A DNA stretch of 35,883 nucleotides from Acidobacteriota bacterium (lineage in GTDB: Bacteria > Acidobacteriota > Polarisedimenticolia > Gp22-AA2). Of the stretch, positions 15,781-24,010 are shown piece by piece. The stretch spans positions 1-35,883 of the forward strand of contig QHXX01000050.1 in assembly GCA_003223135.1 (NCBI GenBank), read 5' to 3'. Numbering within the stretch: the first letter of the stretch is position 1; each line of letters opens with the position of its first letter. The position numbers were made by a program, and so were the translations under genes. Under the pieces are notes generated by a model. The model searched no databases. It had not been told where the DNA came from and saw only the letters and a program-made list of their open reading frames with translations.

Positions 15781-16920
15781 TCAGCTTCCGGTTGCATCGT
15801 CCCAGCCCTCGAATCGATCCATGAAGGCGCGCGTCGCCCGCTGCTGCATAAGGCCGTGTCCGTCGCGCCACAGGTACAGTGCCGGAATCTCCCTGCGGTC
15901 GGCCCAAGCGGTGCCCCTCTCGGGCCCCATGACGAAGAGGGCCGTCGACAATGCGTCGGCCGAGGTCGCGTCCCGGCCGGCGACGGTCACGGAGCCCGCG
16001 AAACTCGCCGGCCGCTGCTCCTTTGGGTCGAGAATGTGGCCGACCGGCCCGTGCGGCGTCATGACGGAACGCTCGGCGTTTCCGGACGTGGCGACCGAGA
16101 CATCGGCGATCCCGACGGCGCCGATCGCTCTGTCCCGGTCCGACGGGTCGGCGATGCCGATCACCCAGACCGGAGCCCCCTGCGGCCGGCCGATCGCCAG
16201 GACCTGTCCGCCGAAATCGAGAAGGGCGCGCCGAACTCCGTGACGTCTCAGCACGCTTGCCGCGGCGTCCAGCGCGATTCCCTTGCCGATTCCCCCAAGA
16301 TCGATGCCCACGCCCGGCGCATCGAAGCTCACGGAGCGCGACCTTCGCCCAAGCCGCACATGGCGCCAGCCGACCGGCAGCCTCACGGCCGGCGCGCCGC
16401 CGGCCGGAAGCACTCCGCCGATGGAAACGTCAGGGGGCGCCGGACCGCCGGGCGCCTCACCGGGAGCGCCGGTTGCCGGCGGCGGCCGGTCGCCGCGCAA
16501 TCCGAGTGCGACGACCAGCGGCTCGACCGTGGGGTCGAAGGCGCCGCCGGTTGCCTCGGCCCAGCGTAGCGCGGTGCTAATCGCTCCGAAGAGCTCGGGA
16601 GAACAGCGCACGGGCGCGCGCGCGGCCTTTCGATTGAGGCGCGTGATCTCGCTCGTTGTCGTCCAGTTGCTCAGGATGGTCTCGAGCCGGGCCACTTCAT
16701 CGAAGGCGGCCTCAAACGCCCTCGCCGGCACCGGGACGTCGGTCTCGATCGCCAGTCGCGTGCCCATGAGGAAACGCGCCCGTGCCACCTCGCCCGAGGC
16801 GGCCGCGTGAGGAGCCGCGGCCTCGCTCCCGGCACCCGCCGCGAGGAGGAATGCCGCCAGTGCCGCCACACGCGGCCCGGCGCCCAGGCACGACCCCGCT
16901 CCCGCTCCCGCGATCCACAC
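15781..16920 (-). CDS. apbE: ApbE, FAD:protein FMN transferase
   Basis: Exported Mg-dependent enzyme that transfers FMN from FAD to a Thr/Ser of FMN_bind proteins. The 379-residue protein has an N-terminal signal sequence (about 1-36), MGTRLAIE, RLETILSNWTTTSEITRLN, WAEATGGAFDPTVEPLV, then IDLGGIGKGIALD (flavin/ADP-binding), LLDFGGQVLAIG, ATSGNAERS, HILDPKEQRPA and ADALSTALFVMG. The expected catalytic and metal residues all look present. A Gly/Pro/Ala-rich insertion (about 165-205) is unusual. The start is GTG at 16920, 7 bp after GGAG. It is the first gene of the cluster, and its obvious client is encoded two genes downstream. Confidence 0.93.
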   Translation of the reverse strand: MWIAGAGAGSCLGAGPRVAALAAFLLAAGAGSEAAAPHAAASGEVARARFLMGTRLAIETDVPVPARAFEAAFDEVARLETILSNWTTTSEITRLNRKAARAPVRCSPELFGAISTALRWAEATGGAFDPTVEPLVVALGLRGDRPPPATGAPGEAPGGPAPPDVSIGGVLPAGGAPAVRLPVGWRHVRLGRRSRSVSFDAPGVGIDLGGIGKGIALDAAASVLRRHGVRRALLDFGGQVLAIGRPQGAPVWVIGIADPSDRDRAIGAVGIADVSVATSGNAERSVMTPHGPVGHILDPKEQRPASFAGSVTVAGRDATSADALSTALFVMGPERGTAWADRREIPALYLWRDGHGLMQQRATRAFMDRFEGWDDATGS

Positions 16921-16937
16921 AATCGGGCTCCGGTCTT

Positions 16938-16962
16938 ATTGTGATTGCGACTCAATCTCAAT
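16938..16962 (-). promoter_or_regulatory. Near-perfect 10-5-10 palindrome over the apbE promoter (candidate operator, Fur-box-like)
   Basis: The arms are ATTGTGATTG and CAATCTCAAT, separated by CGACT, with one mismatch in ten pairs. The centre lies 30 bp upstream of the apbE GTG. On the minus strand TTGAGA and TAAGAC lie 17 bp apart across it, so a bound repressor would block a promoter here. Size and the internal ATTG/CAAT half-sites resemble Fur-family boxes; the regulator itself is not in the window. Confidence 0.5.
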
Positions 16963-17072
16963 TGGGCCGCGTACTGTACTGCGCCGGCCGGCGGCTGTCA
17001 AGCCCGCGCGTCCCCGCGTGTGGTAGGCTGCGCCGCTCCGGAGAGACCGCACTCCGGAACGGGAGGTCTGCG

Positions 17073-17579
17073 ATGACCGGCCGGTTCGCGCGGAAGCCCG
17101 CCAGGGAATCGCGCGTCGAGATGACCGAGATCGTCCTCCCGGAAGACACGAACCAGTACGGTCATGCCTGGGGGGGCCGGGTCATGACCCTCATTGACAA
17201 GGCGGCCGCCATCGCCGCGACGCGGCACTGCCGCATGAACGTGGTGACCGCGTCGGTCGATTCGCTGGTCTTTCGCGCCCCCGTGAGGCTCGGGCACATT
17301 CTGAAGCTGTGCGCCTCGGTGAACGCGGCGTTTCGCAGCTCGATGGAGGTCGGCGTGAGGGTCCTGTCCGAGGATCCGCTCTCGGGGCTTCAGGCCCACT
17401 GCTGCAGCGCCTTCGTCACCATGGTCGCCCTCGATGCCACGGGGCGACCCACTCCCGTACCTGTTCTTCTGCCCGGGTCGCCGGAGGATCGCCGGCGCCA
17501 GCGCGAAGCGTCGCAGCGGCGCCGGGCGCGTCTGGCGAATCGCACCCGCAAGGACCGCCGCCCGCCGCGCCGTGGCTGA
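17073..17579 (+). CDS. Acyl-CoA thioesterase, hotdog fold
   Basis: The 168-residue protein is of the YciA/cytosolic acyl-CoA hydrolase type and hydrolyses acyl-CoA thioesters. The family core is plain: EIVLPEDTNQYGHAWGGRVM, then LIDKAAAIAATRHCRMNVVTASVDSL with the Asp on the central hotdog helix, then FRAPVRLGHILKL and the strand AHCCSAFVTMVALD. The C-terminal 40 residues are very Arg-rich (RRQREASQRRRARL and onward) and probably disordered or nucleic-acid-attracting, which is atypical. The ATG at 17073 follows GGGAGG by 6 bp; longer readings upstream lack support. The substrate chain length is unknown. Confidence 0.85.
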   Translation: MTGRFARKPARESRVEMTEIVLPEDTNQYGHAWGGRVMTLIDKAAAIAATRHCRMNVVTASVDSLVFRAPVRLGHILKLCASVNAAFRSSMEVGVRVLSEDPLSGLQAHCCSAFVTMVALDATGRPTPVPVLLPGSPEDRRRQREASQRRRARLANRTRKDRRPPRRG

Positions 17580-17702
17580 TCCGGGGAGGTCAGAACCGAA
17601 CCCTCACCCGTCTCCGCGGCCGGCTGGAACGGAGACTCCCCGTTTGCCTCCCGCCCTCCCGGAAACCATATTCCTGCGGAGCGGCGGTACGGAGGGAGGC
17701 CA

Positions 17703-19229
17703 TTGCCCCGACAGACGGTGCGCCTCGAGATCTCGAGCCAGGACGGGTTCACCAAGGTCGTCCCCGTCGACCGCACACCCTTTTCGATCGGATCGGAAAA
17801 GTCCTCCCACCTGTCTCTCGCTGCCCCGGGGATCGCGCAGCATCACGCGCAGATCGTCCTCCTCGGAGGGACCTGTCACCTCCTGCCCGGCGCGTCCGCC
17901 GCCCCCCTGTTCGCCGACGGGGCCCCGGTGCCGGCGGGCGGCCTCGCCCTGGCCCACGGCGCTCGCATCGCGCTGGGGACCGTGTGCCCCTACACCCTGC
18001 GCCTGCTTCTCGAAGGGGCCCGGTCCGAGGACCGCGAAGACCGTCTCGTCACGCTCATGGAAGTCGCCCGCACCATCACCTCATCGCTGGCGGTGGAAGA
18101 CATCCTCGATCGCGTCCTGGAGGGGGCCGTGCGCTTCTCGGGGGCGGAGCGTGGCTACCTGTTCCTCAAGGACGGTGATCGCCTGTCACGCTGGCATCAT
18201 GGCCCGCCGGTGCAGGACGACGTTCAAGTCAGCCTGTCGGTCCTGGAGGAGGTGGCGGCCTCGGGCAAACCGGCGTACCGCGATGTGGCCTCCGGCGAGC
18301 CCGGGCAGACCGCTTCCGACAGCATCGTGCGCCTGCGGCTGCAGGCCATCCTCTGCCTGCCCCTGGCCGTCCGTCAGGACGTCATCGGCGTCGTCTATCT
18401 CGACAGCCGCAGGCGCCTCCCGCACCATCGGCCCGACCTGCCCCTCCTGGAAGCCCTGGCCGGACTCGCCGCCGTCGCCATCCAGAACAGCCATCTGGTG
18501 GAAGAGCGCGTACGCGCCGAGCGCACCTCCGTGATCGGACAGATGGCGCGCGCGGTGGTGCACGACCTGCGCAGCCCCCTGTCCTCCATCCGCGGTCTCG
18601 CCGAGCTCCTGCACGAGCGGGCGCCCGAGGAGGACCCGTCGCGCCCGCACCTGGCCACGATCATGGCGGAGGCGGACCGTCTCACCGGGCTCACCGGGGA
18701 CCTGCTGCAGTTCTCGCGCGAGGCCCCGCCCCTGCTGCGCTCCCCGGCGCGACTGGCCGACCTGGTGCGCCAGACGCTCAAGCCGCTGCAGCCCCGGCTG
18801 CAGCGCGGCAACGTCAGTGTGTCGCTCGGCCTGGATGAAGAGGCGCGCGCCTCCGTCGACGCGCCTCGCATGGTGCGCGTGCTGCACAATCTTCTCGCCA
18901 ACTCGCTCGACGCCATGCGCGGCGGCGGTCACCTGGACATCCGCTGCGGCCGCGTGAACGGCTCCTGTCATCTCACGGTGCGCGACAGCGGCTGCGGCAT
19001 GACCGAGGATGTGCGCCGGCGCGTGTTCGAACCCTTCTTCACGCACGGCAAGGCCCAGGGCACCGGGCTCGGGATGGCCATTGTGCAGAGGATCGTGGAG
19101 GAGCACGGGGGGTCCATCCGCGTGGATAGCGCGCCCGGCACCGGCACGACGGTCACCCTGGCCCTGCCTGCCGCGGAGGGGCCGTCGGGCGCGAGACCCG
19201 CAGGGTCACGCCACGGCGCTCCTGACTGA
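17703..19229 (+). CDS. Cytoplasmic FHA-GAF sensor histidine kinase
   Basis: The 508-residue protein has no membrane segment. Residues about 1-100 form an FHA-like phosphopeptide domain (FSIGSEKSSHLSL, then HHAQIVLL), about 115-268 a GAF domain, about 272-345 HisKA with H-box VVHDLRSPLSSI (phospho-acceptor His287), and about 385-490 a HATPase_c with N-box HNLLANSLDAM, DSGCGM and GTGLGMAI. The kinase looks catalytically complete. The start is TTG at 17703, preceded by GGAGGGAGG. No response regulator is adjacent, so it is an orphan. The 123-bp gap before it shows no clear promoter or gene. The signal sensed is unknown. Confidence 0.9.
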   Translation: MPRQTVRLEISSQDGFTKVVPVDRTPFSIGSEKSSHLSLAAPGIAQHHAQIVLLGGTCHLLPGASAAPLFADGAPVPAGGLALAHGARIALGTVCPYTLRLLLEGARSEDREDRLVTLMEVARTITSSLAVEDILDRVLEGAVRFSGAERGYLFLKDGDRLSRWHHGPPVQDDVQVSLSVLEEVAASGKPAYRDVASGEPGQTASDSIVRLRLQAILCLPLAVRQDVIGVVYLDSRRRLPHHRPDLPLLEALAGLAAVAIQNSHLVEERVRAERTSVIGQMARAVVHDLRSPLSSIRGLAELLHERAPEEDPSRPHLATIMAEADRLTGLTGDLLQFSREAPPLLRSPARLADLVRQTLKPLQPRLQRGNVSVSLGLDEEARASVDAPRMVRVLHNLLANSLDAMRGGGHLDIRCGRVNGSCHLTVRDSGCGMTEDVRRRVFEPFFTHGKAQGTGLGMAIVQRIVEEHGGSIRVDSAPGTGTTVTLALPAAEGPSGARPAGSRHGAPD

Positions 19230-19253
19230 GGCGGGAAGGCGCCCCGTCGAATC

Positions 19254-20765
19254 TCAGTCCGGTTCCTTGATCGTCAGGCTGAATTGCTCGGGCCGCAGCA
19301 ACGGATCGGCGGCGATCTCAAGACCACCCGCTGCCAGGCGGCCCGGCCGCCCGGGAAGCTCGGGGCGCTCCTGTGCAAGGAACGAGGCGAGTTCCGGATG
19401 CACGCGGGCGACGACACGCGCCCCCTCCCCGATCGGCCCCAGTCTGCGGATCTCGCGCAGGATCTCGAAGACGACGGTGTCGGCCGCCTTCAGCCGTCCC
19501 GAGCCCGAGCACGCGGGACAGGGCCGGCAGAGCAGCCGCTCGAGGCTGCGCTTGGTGCGCTGACGGGTGATCTCGACAAGCCCGAATTCGCTGAGCTGCA
19601 GCGTGCGCGATCGGGACCGGTCCTTGCACAATTCGGTGTTGAGCGCTCTCAGGACCTCGTCCTTGCTGCTTTGCTCCTCCATGTCGATGAAATCGACGAC
19701 GATGATTCCACCGAGGTCCCGCAGTCGGATCTGCCGCACGATTTCGACCGCCGCCTCGAGGTTCGTCCTGAGGACCGTCTCTTCCAGCCGCCTGGAGCCG
19801 ACATATTTGCCGGTGTTCACGTCGACGGCCACCAGGGCCTCGGTCGACTGGATGACGATCGACCCGCCCGATTTGAGCCAGACGCGCGGCCGGAGCGCGC
19901 GCTCCAGCTGCTGCTCCACGCCCCGCTCCCCGAAGAGAGCCTCCCGACCCTCGTAGCGGCGGATCTTCGGAACGAGGGTGGGATCGATCCGTCCGACGAA
20001 TTCGACGGCCTCCTTGAAGGCGGACTCGCCGTCGACCAGGACCTGGTGCACTTCGTGGTTCAGGACGTCGCGGAGGACCTTCACAACCGCACCTGCCTCC
20101 TGGTGCAGGAGGGCCGGCGTCGGCACGACCTCTGCCCGCCGACGTACCTCGTCCCAGGTCGAGGCAAGGTCGACTGCGTCGGCGAGAAGCTCCCCCGATC
20201 CGCGCCCCTCGCAGGCGGTGCGCACGATGAACCCGCCTGGCAGGTGCAGATCACGGGCCACGCCGCGTGCCAGCTCGAGAAGCCTCTCGCGCTCGGCCGG
20301 GTCTTCGATCTTGCGCGACACGCCGATGTGGGAGACACCCGGGAGGTACACCAGAAGGCGACCCGGAAGCGACACGCCGGAGGTGAGGCGCGCCCCTTTC
20401 TCGGGCACGGGATCCTTGGTGACCTGCACCAGGATCTCCTGCCTTTCCTTCAGCAAGTCTTCGATGCGCATGGCCGGCGCCCCTGCCGCGGCCGGCGGGA
20501 CCGCTTCCCCATCCTCGAGGAGGCCCTCGTCCTCGACGCCGCGCCTGATGTCCTGCACGTAGAGGAAGGCGTCGCGACCGGTGCCGATGTCCACGAATGC
20601 GGCCTGCATCCCTGGCAGGACGTTGCTGACGCGCCCCTTGTAGATATTTCCGGTGATACCCCGGCCGGAGGGCCTCTCGATGAATACTTCGGTGAGGACG
20701 TCGTCTTCGAGCAGTGCGACCCTGGTCTCGGGGGTGGCGCTGTCGATCAGAATCTCGCGGCGCAT
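19254..20765 (-). CDS. rng: Ribonuclease E/G family endoribonuclease
   Basis: RNase G-type single-strand endonuclease for rRNA 5' maturation and mRNA decay. The 503-residue protein begins MRREILIDSATPETRVALLE, with an S1 domain (about 38-130; GNIYKGRVSNVLPGMQAAFVDIG), an acidic insertion typical of some lineages, a 5'-sensor/RNase H region, and DNase-I-like catalytic part with VDVNTGKYVG and VVDFIDMEEQ carrying the metal-binding Asp residues. The zinc-link CPACSGSG is near residue 425. There is no long RNase E scaffold C-terminus. It is the last gene of the mre-rod operon, 18 bp after rodA, a common arrangement. Confidence 0.93.
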   Translation of the reverse strand: MRREILIDSATPETRVALLEDDVLTEVFIERPSGRGITGNIYKGRVSNVLPGMQAAFVDIGTGRDAFLYVQDIRRGVEDEGLLEDGEAVPPAAAGAPAMRIEDLLKERQEILVQVTKDPVPEKGARLTSGVSLPGRLLVYLPGVSHIGVSRKIEDPAERERLLELARGVARDLHLPGGFIVRTACEGRGSGELLADAVDLASTWDEVRRRAEVVPTPALLHQEAGAVVKVLRDVLNHEVHQVLVDGESAFKEAVEFVGRIDPTLVPKIRRYEGREALFGERGVEQQLERALRPRVWLKSGGSIVIQSTEALVAVDVNTGKYVGSRRLEETVLRTNLEAAVEIVRQIRLRDLGGIIVVDFIDMEEQSSKDEVLRALNTELCKDRSRSRTLQLSEFGLVEITRQRTKRSLERLLCRPCPACSGSGRLKAADTVVFEILREIRRLGPIGEGARVVARVHPELASFLAQERPELPGRPGRLAAGGLEIAADPLLRPEQFSLTIKEPD

Positions 20766-20783
20766 GGTCGGCGCTGTGAACTC

Positions 20784-21670
20784 CTAGTTCACGAGCCGTC
20801 GCATCCAGACATTCAGCACCACTCCCATGCCCAGCATGGTGCTGGCAAGGGAGGAGCCGCCGTAGCTCATGAGGGGCAGCGGCACGCCGGTGGTGGGTAA
20901 CATCCCCACCACGACCCCGATGTTGAGGAGCGCCTGGCCGGCGAAGGTGCAGACCACCCCGATGGACAGGAAGACGCCGAGGCGGTCGCGCGCCGACCGT
21001 GCCGTGGCCAGGCATCGGTAGATGATGACGAAATAGAGACCGAGCATGAGCAGCGCACCGATGAACCCCCGCTCTTCGGCCAGGACTGCGAACACGAAAT
21101 CGGTGTGCTGCTCCGGCAGGAATTGCAACTGTCCCTGCGTGCCCGCCAGAAACCAAACACGGCGCCTGCGAACAGCGGCGCGAAGGTCACCGCGGTCCCG
21201 AGGTCCGGCTGCTTCATGATCAGCAACACAGGAAGCCCGACGATGGCGCAGAGGGCGGCGAAGTGCAGCGCTCCCAGCCCCCGGACGCGCTCGCGCCCAA
21301 GATAGGCCGCGAGCATCAGGATGGTGGCGACCTTCGCGAACTCCGAAGGTTGGAACTGGGCGCCTCCGAATCCCAGCCACGATTTGCTGGCGTTGACCAC
21401 GCGACCGTAGACGAGCGTCAGCAGGAGGAGAAGGAGGCCGATCCCGTAGAAGACATAGGAAAACTCCGCCAGGGTGTGGTAGTCGATGAGGAGCGCCAGG
21501 AGCATCAGGACGAGCCCCAGCCCAAGCCAGATCATCTGCTTGTGGAAGGCGCCGGCGCTCGGCGTCCCCGTGGTGGCGGAATAGATCACGACCAGGCCGA
21601 CGGAACAGACCGCCAGGATCGCCAGGAACAGGATCCAGTCGAAGTTATTGAGGTACCGCCACGCTGGCAA
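20784..21670 (-). pseudogene. rodA: RodA, SEDS peptidoglycan glycosyltransferase, frameshifted with internal deletion
   Basis: SEDS glycosyltransferase of the elongasome. Translation from TTG 21670 (GGGAGGG 7 bp upstream) gives a normal N-terminal half: LNNFDWILFLAILAVCSVGL, QFQPSEFAKVATILMLAAYL and MKQPDLGTAVTFAPLFAGAVF. Near base 21160 the reading jumps: the C-terminal half (GTQGQLQFLPEQHTDFVFAV through VPLPLMSYGGSS) is in another frame and stops at 20784. Only about 295 codons exist against about 370 expected. About 70-75 codons are missing between these blocks, including the DPLGAGYH-type loop with the catalytic Asp. Either the gene is inactive, or the assembly has lost bases here. Confidence 0.88.
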
Positions 21671-23546
21671 CCTGCTGCCCTCCCTGACGCGCGTCCTGCT
21701 TCTGGAAGAAGCGCTCGAGAACCAAGCGGGCGATGGGCGCGGCCGTCGTTCCGCCGTGCCCGCCGTTCTGCACGAACACCGCCCAGGCGATCTTGGGATC
21801 GTCTTTGGGCGCGAACCCCACGAACCAGGCGTGGTCCCGTTTTTCCTTCGGAAGCTTGTCGGCGTCGATATCGCGCGACGCTTTGAACACCTGGGCGGTC
21901 CCGGTCTTCGCGCAAACGTCACGGCCCGCGATCTTCGCCCGCCCACCGGTGCCGTCCTCGTTCACCACGCCCCACATCGCGTTCCTGATCAACTCGAGCG
22001 TACGCGGGTGCAGCTCGACCCGTCTCACCACGTAGTCCTGGCGCTCCTCCTCCTCGACCCCCTCGCGCACCTCGCGCGACTGGAGCAGGTGCGGGCGGTA
22101 CAGCGTGCCTCCGTTGCCGATGGCGGCGGCGAAGGTCGCCATCTGGATCGGCGTCACCTCGATCGCCCCCTGACCGATCGAGACTGAGATCGTCTCGCCC
22201 GGGTGCCAGGTCGGGTCGCGGGGCATCGCCCGTTTCTTCCATTCCGGATCGGGCACCGTCCCCGCCTGCTCGTGCGGCAGATCGATGCCGGTCGGCTCTC
22301 CGAAACCCATGAGGTGGGCCCATTTCGAGATGCGCTCGATCCCCATGTCATTGCCGAGGTGGTAGAAGTAGACGTTGCAGGACTGGATGATCGCCTCGCG
22401 CATGGTCAGGTAGCCGTGTCCGCCTTTGCGCACCGCCCAGCATTGGTACACCTTGTCGCCAAATCGCCACGAGCCGGTGCAATGGTCGCCGCGGCTCGGG
22501 GTGGCGACGCCCTCCTCGAGGGCGGCGATCGACATGACGATCTTGAACACCGACCCCGGCGCGAACTTGGAGAGCGAGACTCGGTTTTGCAGGGGGTTGC
22601 GAGGATCGTTCACCACGCTCTCCCATGTGTCCTGCGAGAAACGGTGCGCGAACACGTTGGGATCGAAGGCCGGACGGGAGATCATGGCCAGGATCGCTCC
22701 CGAGCTCGGATCGAGGAACACCGCCGAACCGGCCTCGTCGGCATACGCGTCCTCGAGCGCCCGCTGCAGGTCCAGATCGATCGACAGCCGCATCGACCGG
22801 CCAGGGTTCGGCTTGCGCCCCTCCTCGATCTCCTGGATCTCGCGCCCCAGGCTGTTGACCACGACCTGCTTCCAGCCTTTCACTCCCTTGAGGTCGTCGT
22901 CATACTGCTTCTCGACGCCGGCCTTGCCGACGATCTCCCCCAGCTCGTACTCGCCCGACGAATCCGTCTTCTTGATCTGGTCCTCGCTCACCTCGCCGAC
23001 GTACCCGAGCGCGTGGGCCGCGAACGGACCGTACAGGTAATTGCGGCGCGACTCCACTTCGACCGACAGCATCGGCAGCTCCAGCCGGCGTGACTCGATG
23101 TACGCCGCCTCCGCCAGGTCGACGTCCTCCTTGAGGATCACCGGCTCGAACGCCGGCCGTCCGTGGTACTTCGCCAGGCGCTCATTGAGGGTCTTCTCGG
23201 GGACGCCCAGGATCCCGGCCAGCCGCGGGAAGAACGCCTTCATATCGGCGACCTTCTCCCGGTCGAGGCGGACGTTGAAGGCGATACGGTTGTTGGCCAG
23301 GACGCGGTGCTCGGCGTCGGTGATCACCCCGCGCAGCGGCATGAGTGTGACGCGGCGCAACCTGTTATTGTCGGACAGTCTCTTGTAGTAGTCGACCTTC
23401 ACGACCTGCAGGTACCAGAAGGCGAACAGGTACAGAACGAGCACCGCGCCGAACAGCACCTGGATGACGTGGATGCGCGTGTTCAGGCGCCGCGCCTCGT
23501 AGTAGTCCTGGAACCCTTTGTAGTCCTGCTCGAAGCCCATGGCCAT
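21645..23546 (-). CDS. mrdA: PBP2, elongasome peptidoglycan transpeptidase
   Basis: Class B penicillin-binding protein that crosslinks wall during elongation with RodA. The 633-residue protein has one N-terminal transmembrane helix (about 27-46), a dimerisation/pedestal region (about 60-230; RGVITDAEHRVLANN) and a transpeptidase domain with S332-V-F-K335 (active Ser), S389-C-N391 and K547-T-G549, all intact. Length is typical. It starts one base into the mreD stop (TGATG), with two possible ATG codons at its start. The rodA TTG lies inside its 3' end. Confidence 0.95.
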   Translation of the reverse strand: MAMGFEQDYKGFQDYYEARRLNTRIHVIQVLFGAVLVLYLFAFWYLQVVKVDYYKRLSDNNRLRRVTLMPLRGVITDAEHRVLANNRIAFNVRLDREKVADMKAFFPRLAGILGVPEKTLNERLAKYHGRPAFEPVILKEDVDLAEAAYIESRRLELPMLSVEVESRRNYLYGPFAAHALGYVGEVSEDQIKKTDSSGEYELGEIVGKAGVEKQYDDDLKGVKGWKQVVVNSLGREIQEIEEGRKPNPGRSMRLSIDLDLQRALEDAYADEAGSAVFLDPSSGAILAMISRPAFDPNVFAHRFSQDTWESVVNDPRNPLQNRVSLSKFAPGSVFKIVMSIAALEEGVATPSRGDHCTGSWRFGDKVYQCWAVRKGGHGYLTMREAIIQSCNVYFYHLGNDMGIERISKWAHLMGFGEPTGIDLPHEQAGTVPDPEWKKRAMPRDPTWHPGETISVSIGQGAIEVTPIQMATFAAAIGNGGTLYRPHLLQSREVREGVEEEERQDYVVRRVELHPRTLELIRNAMWGVVNEDGTGGRAKIAGRDVCAKTGTAQVFKASRDIDADKLPKEKRDHAWFVGFAPKDDPKIAWAVFVQNGGHGGTTAAPIARLVLERFFQKQDARQGGQQVASVAVPQ

Positions 23547-24010
23547 CAGGGCAGCCGCGCGGCCACCCAGAAGAACAGCAAGCCCAGGACGCCGTTGCCC
23601 AGACCCCGCTGCAGAAGATCGAGGGTGCCCGGGACGACGAAGCCCCGTCCCATGGCGACCGACAGACCCAGCTCCGCCAGCGGGTCGAGGGCCGTCGCGG
23701 CGAACAGAATCCCGAACCTCGGGATCGGTTGGTTCAGCATGAACAGAGAACCGAAGGAGCCGACCAGATAGCCTATGAGTGTCTTCTTGAAGCCGTTCAT
23801 TCCCAGGACCGCTCCCAGAAGCGAATCCTCCACGAGCCCCGCTCCGGTCCCCATCATCATCGCGGCGGTCGGCGGGCTGGTCAATCCGTAGTACACCACG
23901 ATGATCGTGAACAGGTCGCAGTAGCGCGCCAGCGCGGGCACGTAGCGGGACAGGAGGGCCTGGGCGAGGGCAGCGGCCCCGAGGGCCAGCGCACCGCGAG
24001 CGATCCTCAC
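23546..24010 (-). CDS. mreD: MreD, rod-shape-determining membrane protein
   Basis: Small polytopic inner-membrane component of the elongasome. The 154-residue protein has about five hydrophobic segments (for example ALALGAAALAQALLS, LFTIIVVYYGLTSP, and LLFFWVAARL at the end) and the conserved central GAVLGMNGFKKTLIGYLVG. The start is GTG at 24010, overlapping the mreC stop (GTGA); it was chosen because upstream in-frame sequence is only mreC in another frame. Identification rests on position between mreC and mrdA plus topology. Confidence 0.88.
   Translation of the reverse strand: MRIARGALALGAAALAQALLSRYVPALARYCDLFTIIVVYYGLTSPPTAAMMMGTGAGLVEDSLLGAVLGMNGFKKTLIGYLVGSFGSLFMLNQPIPRFGILFAATALDPLAELGLSVAMGRGFVVPGTLDLLQRGLGNGVLGLLFFWVAARLP

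Noticed and set aside
19284-20900. 538-codon open frame opposite rng
   Set aside because: Antisense shadow of a clear RNase G gene; no homology features and no Shine-Dalgarno.
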